A stretch of DNA of 64,000 nt. Source: Leifsonia sp040686855 (GTDB taxonomy: Bacteria > Actinomycetota > Actinomycetes > Actinomycetales > Microbacteriaceae). The position numbers and the translations under genes were made by a program. Positions within the stretch are counted from its first letter, which is position 1. Each line of letters starts with the position of its first letter. Below are positions 25,163 to 33,850 of the stretch, in pieces. The stretch is taken from the NCBI RefSeq assembly GCF_040686855.1, contig NZ_JBFBOG010000003.1, positions 744,001 through 808,000 of the forward strand, read 5' to 3'. The notes beneath the pieces are model-generated. The model was not told the DNA's origin. It ran no database searches and was given only the letters and a program-made list of their open reading frames with translations.

Positions 25163-25903
25163 TCAGGTGGTCGGCGCGCTCTCGCGGGCCGGCGTGCGGG
25201 TGGAGCGGCGGTCGCCCTCGCCGGTGTCGCGGACGCGACCGGCGACGACGCCCCGTGGGACGACGAGACGCTGGACGATGGCGAACAGCCCGTCGGAGAC
25301 CAGCGCGAGCGCGATCACGATGATGGAGCCGCCCAGCATCTCGGGGTAGTTCTGCACGGCGATCCCGTCGATGAGGAACCGCCCCAGTCCGCCGACGGGC
25401 AGGATCGCCGCGACCGTCCAGGTCGCGATCACCTGCAGGGCGCCGGAGCGGAGGCCGCCGATGACGAGCGGGAGCGCGAGCGGCAGCTCCACCTTGCTGA
25501 AGACCTGCCAGCCGGTCATCCCGATCGCGCGCGCCGCGTCGATGGGGGCCCGGTCGACGGACTGGACGCCGGAGTAGGCACCGGCGAGCACCGGCGGGAT
25601 GGCGAGGATCGTCAGGGCGATCAGCGGAGGCACGATCGTCAGATTGGTCGTGATGAGCGCCAGGTAGATGACGAGACCGAGCGTCGGCAGGGCGCGGAGG
25701 GCGCCGGAGACACCGACGGCGATGCCGCGGAAGCGCCCGGTGTGACCGATGGCGAAGCCGATCGGCAGCGCGATCACAGCCGCGAGCAGCAGGGTCAGCA
25801 GCGAGTACAGGATGTGCTCGCCCGTGCGGGCCGGGATGCCGCCGGGACCGGCCCAGTTGGCCGGGTCGGCGATCCACGCGAAGGCGGCGAGGATGTCGGT
25901 CAT
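25163..25903 (-). CDS. Osmoprotectant ABC transporter permease (OpuCB/OpuCD type)
   Basis: A 246-residue inner-membrane permease with about five helices. Seen: TGEHILYSLLTLLLAAVIALPIG, the EAA-type loop DAARAIGMTGWQVFSKVELPLALPLVIGGLRSG and the C-terminal YPEMLGGSIIVIALALVSDGLF. Its start overlaps the stop of the other permease (ATGA), showing tight coupling. The C-terminal tail is basic and threonine-rich. It forms the membrane pore with the next gene product. Confidence 0.9.
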   Translation of the reverse strand: MTDILAAFAWIADPANWAGPGGIPARTGEHILYSLLTLLLAAVIALPIGFAIGHTGRFRGIAVGVSGALRALPTLGLVIYLALITTNLTIVPPLIALTILAIPPVLAGAYSGVQSVDRAPIDAARAIGMTGWQVFSKVELPLALPLVIGGLRSGALQVIATWTVAAILPVGGLGRFLIDGIAVQNYPEMLGGSIIVIALALVSDGLFAIVQRLVVPRGVVAGRVRDTGEGDRRSTRTPARESAPTT

Positions 25904-26589
25904 GCGCCGGTCACCGCCTTCACCGTCTCACGGTGCCGGAGGCGCTTGGCCCGCCGGTCGGCGCGCGCCCACGGCAGCAGCACGCGGCCGAGCCCGACCA
26001 GGAGCAGGTCGAACAGCAGTGCGAGGATCATGATGAGCACGATCCCGACGACCGCCTCCTCCGGGTAGTACCGGTTGAGGCTGTCGGTGAAGAGGAAGCC
26101 CAGATTCGGGACGCCGAGCAGAGCACCGACGCTGACCAGGCTGACCGTACTCACCGAGACCACCCGCAGACCGGCCAGCAGCACGGGTCCCGCGAGCGGC
26201 AGCTCCACCGACCAGAAGCGGCGCCAGCCGGAGTATCCGACGGCGGTCGCCGACTGCAGCACGTCGCCGGGAACGGACGCGAGCGCATCCGCCGCGGTCC
26301 GCACCATGATCGCCACGGCGTAGACGCTCAGGGCGACGACGAGGTTGAGCGGCGACAGGATCTGCGTGCCGATCAGCGCCGGCATCGCGAAGAAGAACGG
26401 CAGCGACGGGATGGCGTACAGGATGCCGCAGATCGTCAGCAGCACGCCGCGGCTCCAGCGGTATCGGTTCGCCACCCAGCCGATCGGCACCGACACGATG
26501 AACCCGATGACGATCGGGAGCGCGGCGAGCCACACGTGATTGACCGTGAGATTCCAGACAGGGCCGAGGTTCGACCACAAGAAGCTCAC
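25900..26589 (-). CDS. Osmoprotectant ABC transporter permease
   Basis: A 229-residue permease of the same family. Seen: NHVWLAALPIVIGFIVSVPIGW, the ATPase-contact loop QSATAVGYSGWRRFWSVELPLAGPVLLAGLRV and the C-terminal YYPEEAVVGIVLIMILALLFDLLL. Its start overlaps the ATPase stop by 4 nt and its stop overlaps the next permease start by 4 nt. The pair is probably a heterodimer, as in OpuC. Confidence 0.9.
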   Translation of the reverse strand: MSFLWSNLGPVWNLTVNHVWLAALPIVIGFIVSVPIGWVANRYRWSRGVLLTICGILYAIPSLPFFFAMPALIGTQILSPLNLVVALSVYAVAIMVRTAADALASVPGDVLQSATAVGYSGWRRFWSVELPLAGPVLLAGLRVVSVSTVSLVSVGALLGVPNLGFLFTDSLNRYYPEEAVVGIVLIMILALLFDLLLVGLGRVLLPWARADRRAKRLRHRETVKAVTGA

Positions 26590-27476
26590 GACGCGTCCTC
26601 ACCCTGCGCCGGAGCACCCGCGACCGAGACGGTCGCGGCCTTTGCCTCGGAGGGAGCGGCGCTCGCGCCGGAGAGCACGCCGGCGGCGCGCCCGTCGCTG
26701 TCGACCAGCACCGAGCCGGTCGGGGTCTGCTCGACATGCAGCACGCGGCGCCCGCGGTCGGCGCCGACGAACGACGCGACGAAGTCGTCGGCGGGGTTCG
26801 CCAGGATCTCGGCGGGCGTGCCCTTCTGGGCGACGATGCCGCCCTTGCGGAAGATGACCACCTGGTCGCCGAGCTTGAACGCCTCGTCGATGTCGTGGGT
26901 CACGAAGACGACCGTCTTGTCGAGGTCGCGCTGCAGGTGGAGCAGTTCGTTCTGGAGGTCGTCGCGCACGATCGGGTCGACCGCGCCGAACGGCTCGTCC
27001 ATCAGCAGGATGTTGGGGTCGACCGCGAGACCGCGGGCGACACCGACGCGCTGCTGCTGGCCGCCGGAGAGCTGGCTCGGGTAGCGATCGGCCAGGGAGC
27101 GCTCGAGCCCCACGGTGTCCATGAGCTCCAGCGCGCGCTCCCGCGCCTCCTTCTTCTTGACGCCCTTGAGCAGCGGCACGGTCGCGATGTTGTCGACGAC
27201 CTTGCGGTGCGGCAGGAGGCCGGAGTTCTGCATGACGTAGCCGATGGATCGGCGCAGGGCGACGGGCTTCAGCGAGAGGACGTCCTGGCCGTCGATCTCG
27301 ATGGCGCCGGAGGTCGGGTCGACCATCCGGTTGATCATGCGCAGGATGGTCGTCTTGCCGCTGCCCGACGAGCCCACCAGCACGGTGATCTTGCGGGACG
27401 GGATGACGAGCGAGAAGTCGTCGACGGCGAGCGTCCCGTCCGGGAACCGCTTCGTGACGTCACGGAACTCGATCAC
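26586..27476 (-). CDS. Osmoprotectant ABC transporter ATP-binding protein
   Basis: A 296-residue ATPase of the ProV/OpuCA type. Seen: Walker A LVGSSGSGKTTILRMI (residues ~33-48), signature LSGGQQQRVGVARGL, Walker B ILLMDEPFGAVDP and H-loop VVFVTHDIDEAF. The C-terminal tail is short, with no full tandem CBS domains, so the ionic-strength sensing known for OpuA is probably absent. The long open frame upstream is not conserved; GTG 27476 follows GGGAG by 7 nt and begins VIEFRDVTKRF. First gene of the operon. Confidence 0.92.
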   Translation of the reverse strand: MIEFRDVTKRFPDGTLAVDDFSLVIPSRKITVLVGSSGSGKTTILRMINRMVDPTSGAIEIDGQDVLSLKPVALRRSIGYVMQNSGLLPHRKVVDNIATVPLLKGVKKKEARERALELMDTVGLERSLADRYPSQLSGGQQQRVGVARGLAVDPNILLMDEPFGAVDPIVRDDLQNELLHLQRDLDKTVVFVTHDIDEAFKLGDQVVIFRKGGIVAQKGTPAEILANPADDFVASFVGADRGRRVLHVEQTPTGSVLVDSDGRAAGVLSGASAAPSEAKAATVSVAGAPAQGEDAS

Positions 27477-27558
27477 GACAGCGCTCCCGTCGAACGGGTC
27501 ACTGCGCGATCGGCGTCGCGGCGGGGTGCGAAGACTGTGGCGGCCATCACCCCCAGCC

Positions 27559-27577
27559 AAACAGCCAGGCGCTGTTT
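27559..27577. promoter_or_regulatory. Inverted repeat upstream of the osmoprotectant operon
   Basis: AAACAGC-N5-GCTGTTT is a perfect 7+5+7 dyad, extendable with a one-base bulge to 27556-27581. It lies ~83 bp upstream of the ATPase start and ~160 bp past the end of the tetR gene. It could be an operator, perhaps for that TetR protein, or a weak terminator. Nothing else is clear in the 27477-27739 gap. Confidence 0.45.
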
Positions 27578-27739
27578 TGGCAATGAATTGCGTCGAATCG
27601 TGACGTTCAGGGTCGCTCTCACGCGGCCCCCCTTCGTTCGGTGACGGTGCCGTTCCGCGGCGTTCGCTCCCTGTTCGGAGCGCTCGCCCGTGTGGATGGC
27701 AACCTGCCACCGACCACCGACATTCCCGCGGCGGGCGGA

Positions 27740-28396
27740 TCAGCCCTTGGGGTCGAACCGGCTCTCGAGGTATTCGCGGGCGACGGTCCGCGCCTCGGCG
27801 ATGTACCGCTCGTCGCCGTCCGGGTTCTCCACGAAAGCCCGGTTGATCAGGGAGTCCATGATCTCCACGACGACCTCGAGGCGGAAGGCCAGGTCGTCGC
27901 CGGCCGGCAGTCCGTACTCGTCGGAGAGGATCTGCGCGAACTGCTGGGCGAACCCCGCCTCGCGCACCACCTCGTCCTCGGGCACGCCCGCACGCTCGGC
28001 GTCGGCGAAGCGGATGATGCGGAATCCGCGCTCGGTCCGGAACATGTCCACGAAGGCGTCGATGGCCGCCTCGACGGCGTTCCACCAGTGCTCCGGCGCC
28101 TGGGCGTGGATGGCGGCGACGACCGAGTGGCGGTAGCGCAGCAGGGCCCGGTCGCGCAGCGCCTGAAGCAGGACGATGCGGTCCGGGAAGTAGCGGTAGA
28201 CGGTCCCGATGGACGCGCCGGCGCGCTCGGCCACCATGGCCGTGGTCAGCCGGTCGAAGCCGATCTCGTCGACGACGTCGGCGGCGGCATCGAGCAGGGC
28301 GTCGATACGGGCGGCGCTGCGCTCCTGGATCGGCTCGGTACGGACGAGCGGTGCTCCGACGCTGCTCTGTCCGGCGACCAGATCGTTGATGGGCAC
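27740..28396 (-). CDS. TetR family transcriptional regulator
   Basis: A 218-residue one-component repressor. Seen: the N-terminal helix-turn-helix ARIDALLDAAADVVDEIGFDRLTTAMVAERAGASIGTVYRYFPDR, abbreviated here as TTAMVAERAGASIGTVYRYF (residues ~48-67), and an all-helical ligand domain. GTG 28396 follows AAGGAG by ~9 nt and is preferred over the longer upstream frame, whose extra residues are low in family similarity. It lies upstream of the osmoprotectant operon on the same strand and divergent from the APP1-like gene, so either could be its target. Confidence 0.88.
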   Translation of the reverse strand: MPINDLVAGQSSVGAPLVRTEPIQERSAARIDALLDAAADVVDEIGFDRLTTAMVAERAGASIGTVYRYFPDRIVLLQALRDRALLRYRHSVVAAIHAQAPEHWWNAVEAAIDAFVDMFRTERGFRIIRFADAERAGVPEDEVVREAGFAQQFAQILSDEYGLPAGDDLAFRLEVVVEIMDSLINRAFVENPDGDERYIAEARTVAREYLESRFDPKG

Positions 28397-28539
28397 GAGG
28401 GCGACTCCTTCTCTCTCTGGATCAGTCGGTGGTGCGGGTCCCCAGCCCGGCGACGGGATCACCGTCGCACATACCTCGATCGTAGTCGGGGAAACCTCAC
28501 TTCCGCTGGGTATTACTCTTCGACCCGCCGAAGAAAAGT

Positions 28540-28555
28540 CCCCCAGATCTGGGGG
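28540..28555. promoter_or_regulatory. Perfect 16-bp palindrome abutting the APP1-like start codon
   Basis: CCCCCAGATCTGGGGG ends one base before ATG 28556. A TATTAC (28511-28516) upstream could be the -10 box, which would put the palindrome in the 5' leader. It could be a repressor site or an RNA hairpin that hides the start codon region. A sister palindrome of form C5-N6-G5 lies at 42950-42965. Confidence 0.5.
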
Positions 28556-29695
28556 ATGCATACGAATGAACCTTCACTCCATGAGAAAATGGATCAGATG
28601 CTCTCCCCCGAACAGCGCCCCGCTCCGGTCTCCGGCGACTCCGCTTCCCGTCGCAGCGCGGCGGTGGAGCCGATCATGCACCGGGCCGCCCGCATCGAGG
28701 ACGCCTTCCACGACTTCCGTGCGCGCCGCGCCCGCAGACGCGGGTTCCTCCCGACGATCGTGCCGTACACCGGCTACGGCGCGCCCAGCTGGGTGCGCAT
28801 CCTGGGCCGCGTGGTGCTGGCGAAGGACCCGCGCCCCGGCAGCCGCGCGGAACGGCTGCACCGCAAGCGCGAGGAGTCGGTCCGCGGCTGGCGCTCGTTC
28901 ATCAGCGTGCCGCTCGCGAACACGACGGTCACCGTCGAGATCGAGGGCGACCGCCACGAGGTGGTCACCGATCGCGGCGGCGTCATCGACACGGTCGTGC
29001 CCGCGCAGCTGACGCCGGGCTGGCACACGGTCAAGCTGTCCACCTCGGAGTCGACCCGCGTGTTCGAGGCGCCGGTGTTCGTGGTCGACCCGAAGGCGAC
29101 CTTCGGGGTCATCTCCGACATCGACGACACGGTCATGGTCACCGCTCTCCCCCGTCCGCTGCTCGCCGCCTGGAACACGTTCGTGCTCGACGAGCACGCC
29201 CGCGTGCCCACGCCGGGGATGTCGGTGCTGCTGGAGCGGCTGGCCACCGCGCATCCCGGCGCCCCCGTGCTCTACCTCTCCACGGGCGCCTGGAACGTCG
29301 CGCCGACGCTCACGCGGTTCCTGTCGCGGAACCTCTTCCCCGCCGGTCCTCTGCTGCTGACCGACTGGGGGCCGACGCACGACCGCTGGTTCCGGAGCGG
29401 ACGCGAGCACAAGCGCACGAGCCTCGAGCGGCTGGCCCAGGAGTTCCCCGGCCTCAAATGGCTGCTGATCGGCGACGACGGACAGCACGACGAAGACCTC
29501 TACGGCGAGTTCACGGTGGCGCATCCCGACAATGTCGCGGCCGTGGCCATCCGGCAGCTCTCCAGCGGTGAGGCGGTGCTCGCCGGCGGCCGGTCGAAGG
29601 CCGAGAAGCACAGCGAGCTCTCCGGCACCCCGTGGGTGTACGCGCCCGACGGCGCCGGGCTGAGCGAACAGCTCACGGAGCTCGGCCTGCTCTGA
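28556..29695 (+). CDS. APP1-like phosphatidate phosphatase-domain protein (DUF2183)
   Basis: A 379-residue protein with the DUF2183/APP1 catalytic domain, a HAD-like fold; the yeast homologue dephosphorylates phosphatidic acid. Seen: FGVISDIDDTVMVTAL with the DxDxT nucleophile motif (residue ~190), PVLYLSTGAWN, GPTHDRWF, HKRTSLERLA and LLIGDDGQHDEDLYGEF carrying the acidic motif. No signal peptide is visible. Start choice is uncertain: ATG 28556 sits directly after a palindrome, and in-frame ATGs at 28589 and 28598 are possible. Likely a lipid-phosphate phosphatase, by family only. Confidence 0.85.
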   Translation: MHTNEPSLHEKMDQMLSPEQRPAPVSGDSASRRSAAVEPIMHRAARIEDAFHDFRARRARRRGFLPTIVPYTGYGAPSWVRILGRVVLAKDPRPGSRAERLHRKREESVRGWRSFISVPLANTTVTVEIEGDRHEVVTDRGGVIDTVVPAQLTPGWHTVKLSTSESTRVFEAPVFVVDPKATFGVISDIDDTVMVTALPRPLLAAWNTFVLDEHARVPTPGMSVLLERLATAHPGAPVLYLSTGAWNVAPTLTRFLSRNLFPAGPLLLTDWGPTHDRWFRSGREHKRTSLERLAQEFPGLKWLLIGDDGQHDEDLYGEFTVAHPDNVAAVAIRQLSSGEAVLAGGRSKAEKHSELSGTPWVYAPDGAGLSEQLTELGLL

Positions 29696-29729
29696 CGCAC
29701 TGTCGGTGGTCTCTGGCAGGCTGGCCCCC

Positions 29730-30839
29730 ATGCCCGCCAGCCGTGCCGCCACCCGCGTCTCCCGCGCCGACCTGCTCCGGATGCGGCGCCTCGCACAGGC
29801 GATCGACGGGCCGCGCGAGTCGGACGCCGCCTCCGTGGGCCGCCGCCTGCTCGCGCTCCAGGGGCAGGACTTCGCGGCGGGATGCTGGGCGCTCGCCCTG
29901 CGGACCACCGGCGCGACGCTGAGCGACGTCCTGGCCGACCTGGACGCCGGTCGGATCATCCGATCGTGGCCGATGCGCGGCACGCTCCACTTCGTCCCTC
30001 CGGAAGACCTCCGGTGGATGCTCTCGATCACGATGGATCGCATGGTCGCCGGCCTCGGTCGGCGGCAGCAGCAGCTCGGTCTCACCGCCTCCGACTTCGA
30101 GCGGGCAGCCGACGTCGTCACGGGCGCGCTCGCGGGCGGACGCACCATCGGCCGGGCCGAGCTGATGGAGGTGTGGGAGGCCGCCGGGGTCTCCACGACC
30201 GGGCAGCGCGGCTACCACCTCATCTACTTCCTCGCGCAGACCGGCCTGCTGTGCTGGGGACCGGTGATCCGCTCGGGCAACGGCAACCCGACGCAGGCGC
30301 TCGTCCTGCTCGACGAGTGGGCCCCCGCTCCCCCGCCGCTCGAGCCCGACGAGGCGCACGCGCAGTTCCTCCTCCGGTACCTCCAGGGACACGGTCCGGC
30401 GACCATCCGCGACTTCGTCTGGTGGACCAAGGGCACCATGGCGGGCGCGAAGACCGGGCTCGCCGTGCTCGGCGACGCCGTGACGACCGTGGAGAGCGAC
30501 GGCGTCGAGTACCTGGTGACCGCCGAGCTCGCCGATCGTGCCGCCTCCACGCCGGCGACCCGCGCCGAGAAGGATGCGGTGCACCTGCTGCCCGCGTTCG
30601 ACGAGTACCTGCTCGGCTATCAGGACCGCTCGCCCATCCTGGACGACGGCCACTTCGAGCTGATCGTGCCCGGTGGGAACGGGGTCTTCCAGCCCGTCAT
30701 CGTCGCCGGAGGCCGCGTGGTCGGCACCTGGCGCCGGGACGGAGCACGGGTCGCTCCGCAGCCCTTCGCGCATCTCACCGAGGCCCGCAGCACCCGGCTG
30801 GAGCGCGCGGCGAAGGCGTACGCGCGCTACGCCCGGTAG
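29730..30839 (+). CDS. Winged-helix DNA-binding (HTH_42, AlkZ/YcaQ-like) protein
   Basis: A 369-residue protein of the tandem winged-helix HTH_42 family that includes DNA glycosylases AlkZ and YcaQ. Seen: SRADLLRMRRLAQ, LLALQGQDFAAGCWALALR (a Q-x-Q where AlkZ enzymes have their catalytic Q-hydrophobic-Q), IIRSWPMRGTLHFVPPEDLRWML and DEYLLGYQDRSPIL. If the Q-x-Q is functional it may excise alkylated or crosslinked bases; otherwise it is a DNA-binding relative. ATG 29730 lies 7 nt after CAGGCT, compatible with a leaderless mRNA. Confidence 0.82.
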   Translation: MPASRAATRVSRADLLRMRRLAQAIDGPRESDAASVGRRLLALQGQDFAAGCWALALRTTGATLSDVLADLDAGRIIRSWPMRGTLHFVPPEDLRWMLSITMDRMVAGLGRRQQQLGLTASDFERAADVVTGALAGGRTIGRAELMEVWEAAGVSTTGQRGYHLIYFLAQTGLLCWGPVIRSGNGNPTQALVLLDEWAPAPPPLEPDEAHAQFLLRYLQGHGPATIRDFVWWTKGTMAGAKTGLAVLGDAVTTVESDGVEYLVTAELADRAASTPATRAEKDAVHLLPAFDEYLLGYQDRSPILDDGHFELIVPGGNGVFQPVIVAGGRVVGTWRRDGARVAPQPFAHLTEARSTRLERAAKAYARYAR

Positions 30840-30849
30840 CGTGGAGTCC

Positions 30850-31944
30850 GTGGCACGCACCAGCACGAGACGCCGCCGGCTCCCGGCCGGGATCGCGCTC
30901 CCCGCCACCATCCGGACCAGCACGCGGGCACCGTTCCTCCAGGTCGTGAAGACCGCGGTCGCCATGATCGTCGCCTGGGCGGTGGCGAGCGTGTTCGTGC
31001 ACGGCGAGCTGCCGATCTTCGCGACGATCGCGGCGCTGCTGGTGGTGCAGCCCAGCGTCAACCAGTCGGTGGGACGCGCGATCGAGCGCTCCCTCGGCGT
31101 GATCGTCGGGGTCGTGATCGCCTACCTGATCGGCCTCGCCTTCGGCACGAACAGCTGGATCGTGCTGCTCGCGGTCGTCGTGTCGGTCCTCCTCGCGTGG
31201 GCGCTGAAGCTGACGCCCGGGACCGCCAACCAGGTCCCGATCACCGCAATGCTGGTGCTGGCGATCGGCGCGTCCGACCCCGAGTACGCCCTCGCGCGGA
31301 TCGTGGAGACGGTCATCGGAGCAGCGATCGGCGTCGTCGTCAACGTCGCCATCGTCCCTCCGGTGCTGACCGCCCCGGCGCGGCAGGCGGTCGTGGCGCT
31401 GGGGAACGAGATCGCCTCCACCCTCGACCGGCTGGGCGACGCGCTCCGCACGACGCATACCCGCGGCGAGCTGGATGCGCTGCTCATCGAGGCCAGACTG
31501 CTCCGGCCGATGGAGGCGAAGGCGCAGACGGCGATCACCGCGGCCGACGAGAGCCTGTCGCTGAACCCGCGGCAGCGAAAGCACCGCGTCTACCTCGAGC
31601 ACGACCAGCAGCTGTTCGCCAGCCTGCGTCCGCTGATCAACCGAACGCTGGGGATGACGCGCGCCTATCACGACCATTACGACGACAGCCTCGCGGCCGA
31701 GCCGACCATCCATGCCATCAGCGACGAACTGCACCGGGCAGCGCACGACCTGCGGCTCCTGGCCCGCGATCCGGACGAGCCGGTGGTGGAGCCGGGCACC
31801 GAGACGGCCGGCGTCCCGGTGCTGACGGCGCCGCTGACCATCGCGACGCCCGACCCGCGGCACTGGGTGCTCATCGGCTCGCTGGTGGAGGATCTGCGCC
31901 GCATCCACGTCGAGATCGCCGGCGACGACGAGGCGGCGGCGTAG
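30850..31944 (+). CDS. FUSC family membrane protein (aromatic acid exporter-like)
   Basis: A 364-residue protein with an N-terminal set of about four to six helices (VVKTAVAMIVAWAVASVFV, FATIAALLVVQPSVNQSVGRAIER, LLAVVVSVLLAWAL, ITAMLVLAIGA) and a long helical cytoplasmic half. This is the FUSC/ArAE layout known for aromatic-acid efflux and similar exporters; the substrate here is unknown. GTG 30850 follows TAGCGT (30837-30842) by 7 nt. That -10 box includes the TAG stop codon of the preceding gene. GTG 30841 is an alternative start. Confidence 0.85.
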   Translation: MARTSTRRRRLPAGIALPATIRTSTRAPFLQVVKTAVAMIVAWAVASVFVHGELPIFATIAALLVVQPSVNQSVGRAIERSLGVIVGVVIAYLIGLAFGTNSWIVLLAVVVSVLLAWALKLTPGTANQVPITAMLVLAIGASDPEYALARIVETVIGAAIGVVVNVAIVPPVLTAPARQAVVALGNEIASTLDRLGDALRTTHTRGELDALLIEARLLRPMEAKAQTAITAADESLSLNPRQRKHRVYLEHDQQLFASLRPLINRTLGMTRAYHDHYDDSLAAEPTIHAISDELHRAAHDLRLLARDPDEPVVEPGTETAGVPVLTAPLTIATPDPRHWVLIGSLVEDLRRIHVEIAGDDEAAA

Positions 31945-31971
31945 CGGAGGCGACGCGGCGGCCGGGCGGGG

Positions 31972-33795
31972 CTAGTGCGACCCCAGTCGCTTGCGGAGGA
32001 AGTCGATCCGCGCCTGCAGCTGCGTGACGCTCGCCTGCGCGACGGCCGGACCGCCGCAGACGCGCCGGAGCTCGGCGTGGATGAGGCCGTGCGGTTCCCC
32101 CGAGTTCTTCGAGTAGAGCCCCACGAGGCTGTTGAGCAGCTGACGCTGCTCCTTCAACGTCCGGTGCAGCGGCGCCGGCGGGTGACCCTCGGCCGTGGCC
32201 GGACGTGACGAGTGGCGGCGGGCCTGGCGCTGCTGGCGCTGCAGCAGCAGCTCGTGAACCTGCTCGGGCTCGAGGATGCCGGGCAGCCCGATGAAGTCGT
32301 GCTCCTCGTCCGTCCCGGGCACGGCGAAGCTGCCGAACTCCTTGCCGTCGTACAGGACACGGTCGAAGTTCGCCTCCGATCCCAGCGCCTCGAAGGCGAA
32401 CTCCTCGGTCAGCGCCTCCGACGCCCGCTCCTCGCGGTTCGCCTCGGCGACCATCGCGTCCTCGGGATTCCACAGGTCGCCCTCGGCGTTCTCCTCGACG
32501 ACGCGGTCGAGCGCATGGTCGCGCTCCAGCTCCATCGCGTTCGCCAGCGCCATCAGAGTGGGGACGTTCGGCAGGAAGACCGACGCGGTCTCTCCGCGCC
32601 GTCGTGCGCGCACGAAGCGGCCGATGGCCTGCGCGAAGAACAGCGGCGTGGAGGCGCTGGTCGCGTACACCCCCACGGCGAGCCGTGGCACGTCCACACC
32701 CTCCGACACCATGCGCACCGCGACCATCCAGCGCGAGTCGCCCTTCGAGAACGCCTCGATCCGGTCGCTCGCCTCCTTCTCGTCCGAGAGCACCACCGTC
32801 ACCGGCTCGCCGCTGATCTGCTGCAGCAGGTCGGCATAGGCGCGGGCGGCGTAGTGATCGGTCGCGATGACGAGGCCGCCGGCGTCCGGGATGGAGTTGC
32901 GCACCTCGGTCAGGCGGCGGTCCGCGGCCGACAGCACCGCCGGGATCCACTCGCCGCGCGGGTCGAGGGCGGTGCGCCACGCCTGTGAGGTGATGTCCTT
33001 CGTGTTGCCCTCGCCGAGCCGAGCCTCCATCTCGTCGCCGGTCTTGGTGCGCCAGCGCATGTGGCCGGCGTAGACCATGAAGATCACCGGACGGACGACG
33101 CCGTCCTCCAGCGCCCGGCCGTAGCCGTAGTTGTAGTCGGTGACCGAGGTACGGATGCCCTGGCGGTCGGGCAGGTACGTGACGAACGGGATCGGCGCCG
33201 TGTCGGAACGGAACGGCGTACCGGTCAACGACAGGCGCCGCGTCGCGCGCTCGAAGGCGTCGCGGATCCCGTCGCCCCAGCTGAGCGCGTCGCCGCCGTG
33301 GTGCACCTCGTCGAGGATCACCAGCGTCTTGTGGGCCTCGGTGATGTCCTTGTGCAGGGAGGGGCGCATCGCGACCTGGGCGTACGTGACTGCGGCGCCG
33401 CGGTAGTGCCGCGCGTACCTGCCGTCCGAGTTCTTGAAGTCCGGGTCGAGGTTCAGCCCGACCCGGGAGGCCGCCTCCGCCCACTGACGCTTCAGGTGCT
33501 CGGTCGGCGCCACCACGGTGACCCGCTCCACCACCCGGCGCGAGAGCAGTTCGGTGGCGAGGCGGAGGGCGAAGGTCGTCTTACCGGCGCCGGGCGTCGC
33601 GGCGGCGAGGAAGTCCCGCGGCTCGTTCACGAAGTAGGCGTCGAGCGCTTCGGCCTGCCAGGCACGGAGCTTTCCGGCCGTTCCCCACGCCGCGCGCTCA
33701 GGGAACGACGGCGACAGGTGCTCGGCGGCGAAGCTTCCGGCGTGCGCGCCGGGTCGCTCGGACTCGTCCGGCTCGGGTGTTGCTGTCGTCTCCAC
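31972..33795 (-). CDS. DEAD/DEAH-type superfamily 2 helicase
   Basis: A ~607-residue SF2 ATPase. Seen: motif I ATPGAGKTTFALRL (residues ~67-80), VTYAQVAM, motif II VILDEVHHGGD (DEVH), motif III LSLTGTPFR, motif V-like VRMVSEGVDVPRLAVGVY and motif VI FAQAIGRFVRARR. It resembles the Ssl2/XPB-type restriction-helicase group, but no nuclease domain or restriction partner is present. The C-terminal ~150 residues are helical and Q/R-rich and not recognised. GTG 33795 lies 8 nt after minus-strand TAGATT (33804-33809); an upstream TTG (33804) would overlap that box. Confidence 0.88.
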   Translation of the reverse strand: METTATPEPDESERPGAHAGSFAAEHLSPSFPERAAWGTAGKLRAWQAEALDAYFVNEPRDFLAAATPGAGKTTFALRLATELLSRRVVERVTVVAPTEHLKRQWAEAASRVGLNLDPDFKNSDGRYARHYRGAAVTYAQVAMRPSLHKDITEAHKTLVILDEVHHGGDALSWGDGIRDAFERATRRLSLTGTPFRSDTAPIPFVTYLPDRQGIRTSVTDYNYGYGRALEDGVVRPVIFMVYAGHMRWRTKTGDEMEARLGEGNTKDITSQAWRTALDPRGEWIPAVLSAADRRLTEVRNSIPDAGGLVIATDHYAARAYADLLQQISGEPVTVVLSDEKEASDRIEAFSKGDSRWMVAVRMVSEGVDVPRLAVGVYATSASTPLFFAQAIGRFVRARRRGETASVFLPNVPTLMALANAMELERDHALDRVVEENAEGDLWNPEDAMVAEANREERASEALTEEFAFEALGSEANFDRVLYDGKEFGSFAVPGTDEEHDFIGLPGILEPEQVHELLLQRQQRQARRHSSRPATAEGHPPAPLHRTLKEQRQLLNSLVGLYSKNSGEPHGLIHAELRRVCGGPAVAQASVTQLQARIDFLRKRLGSH

Positions 33796-33850
33796 TTGGA
33801 TCAAATCTACCCGAGAGCACCGACACCCTCGGGCGTTGCAGAATGGAGCA

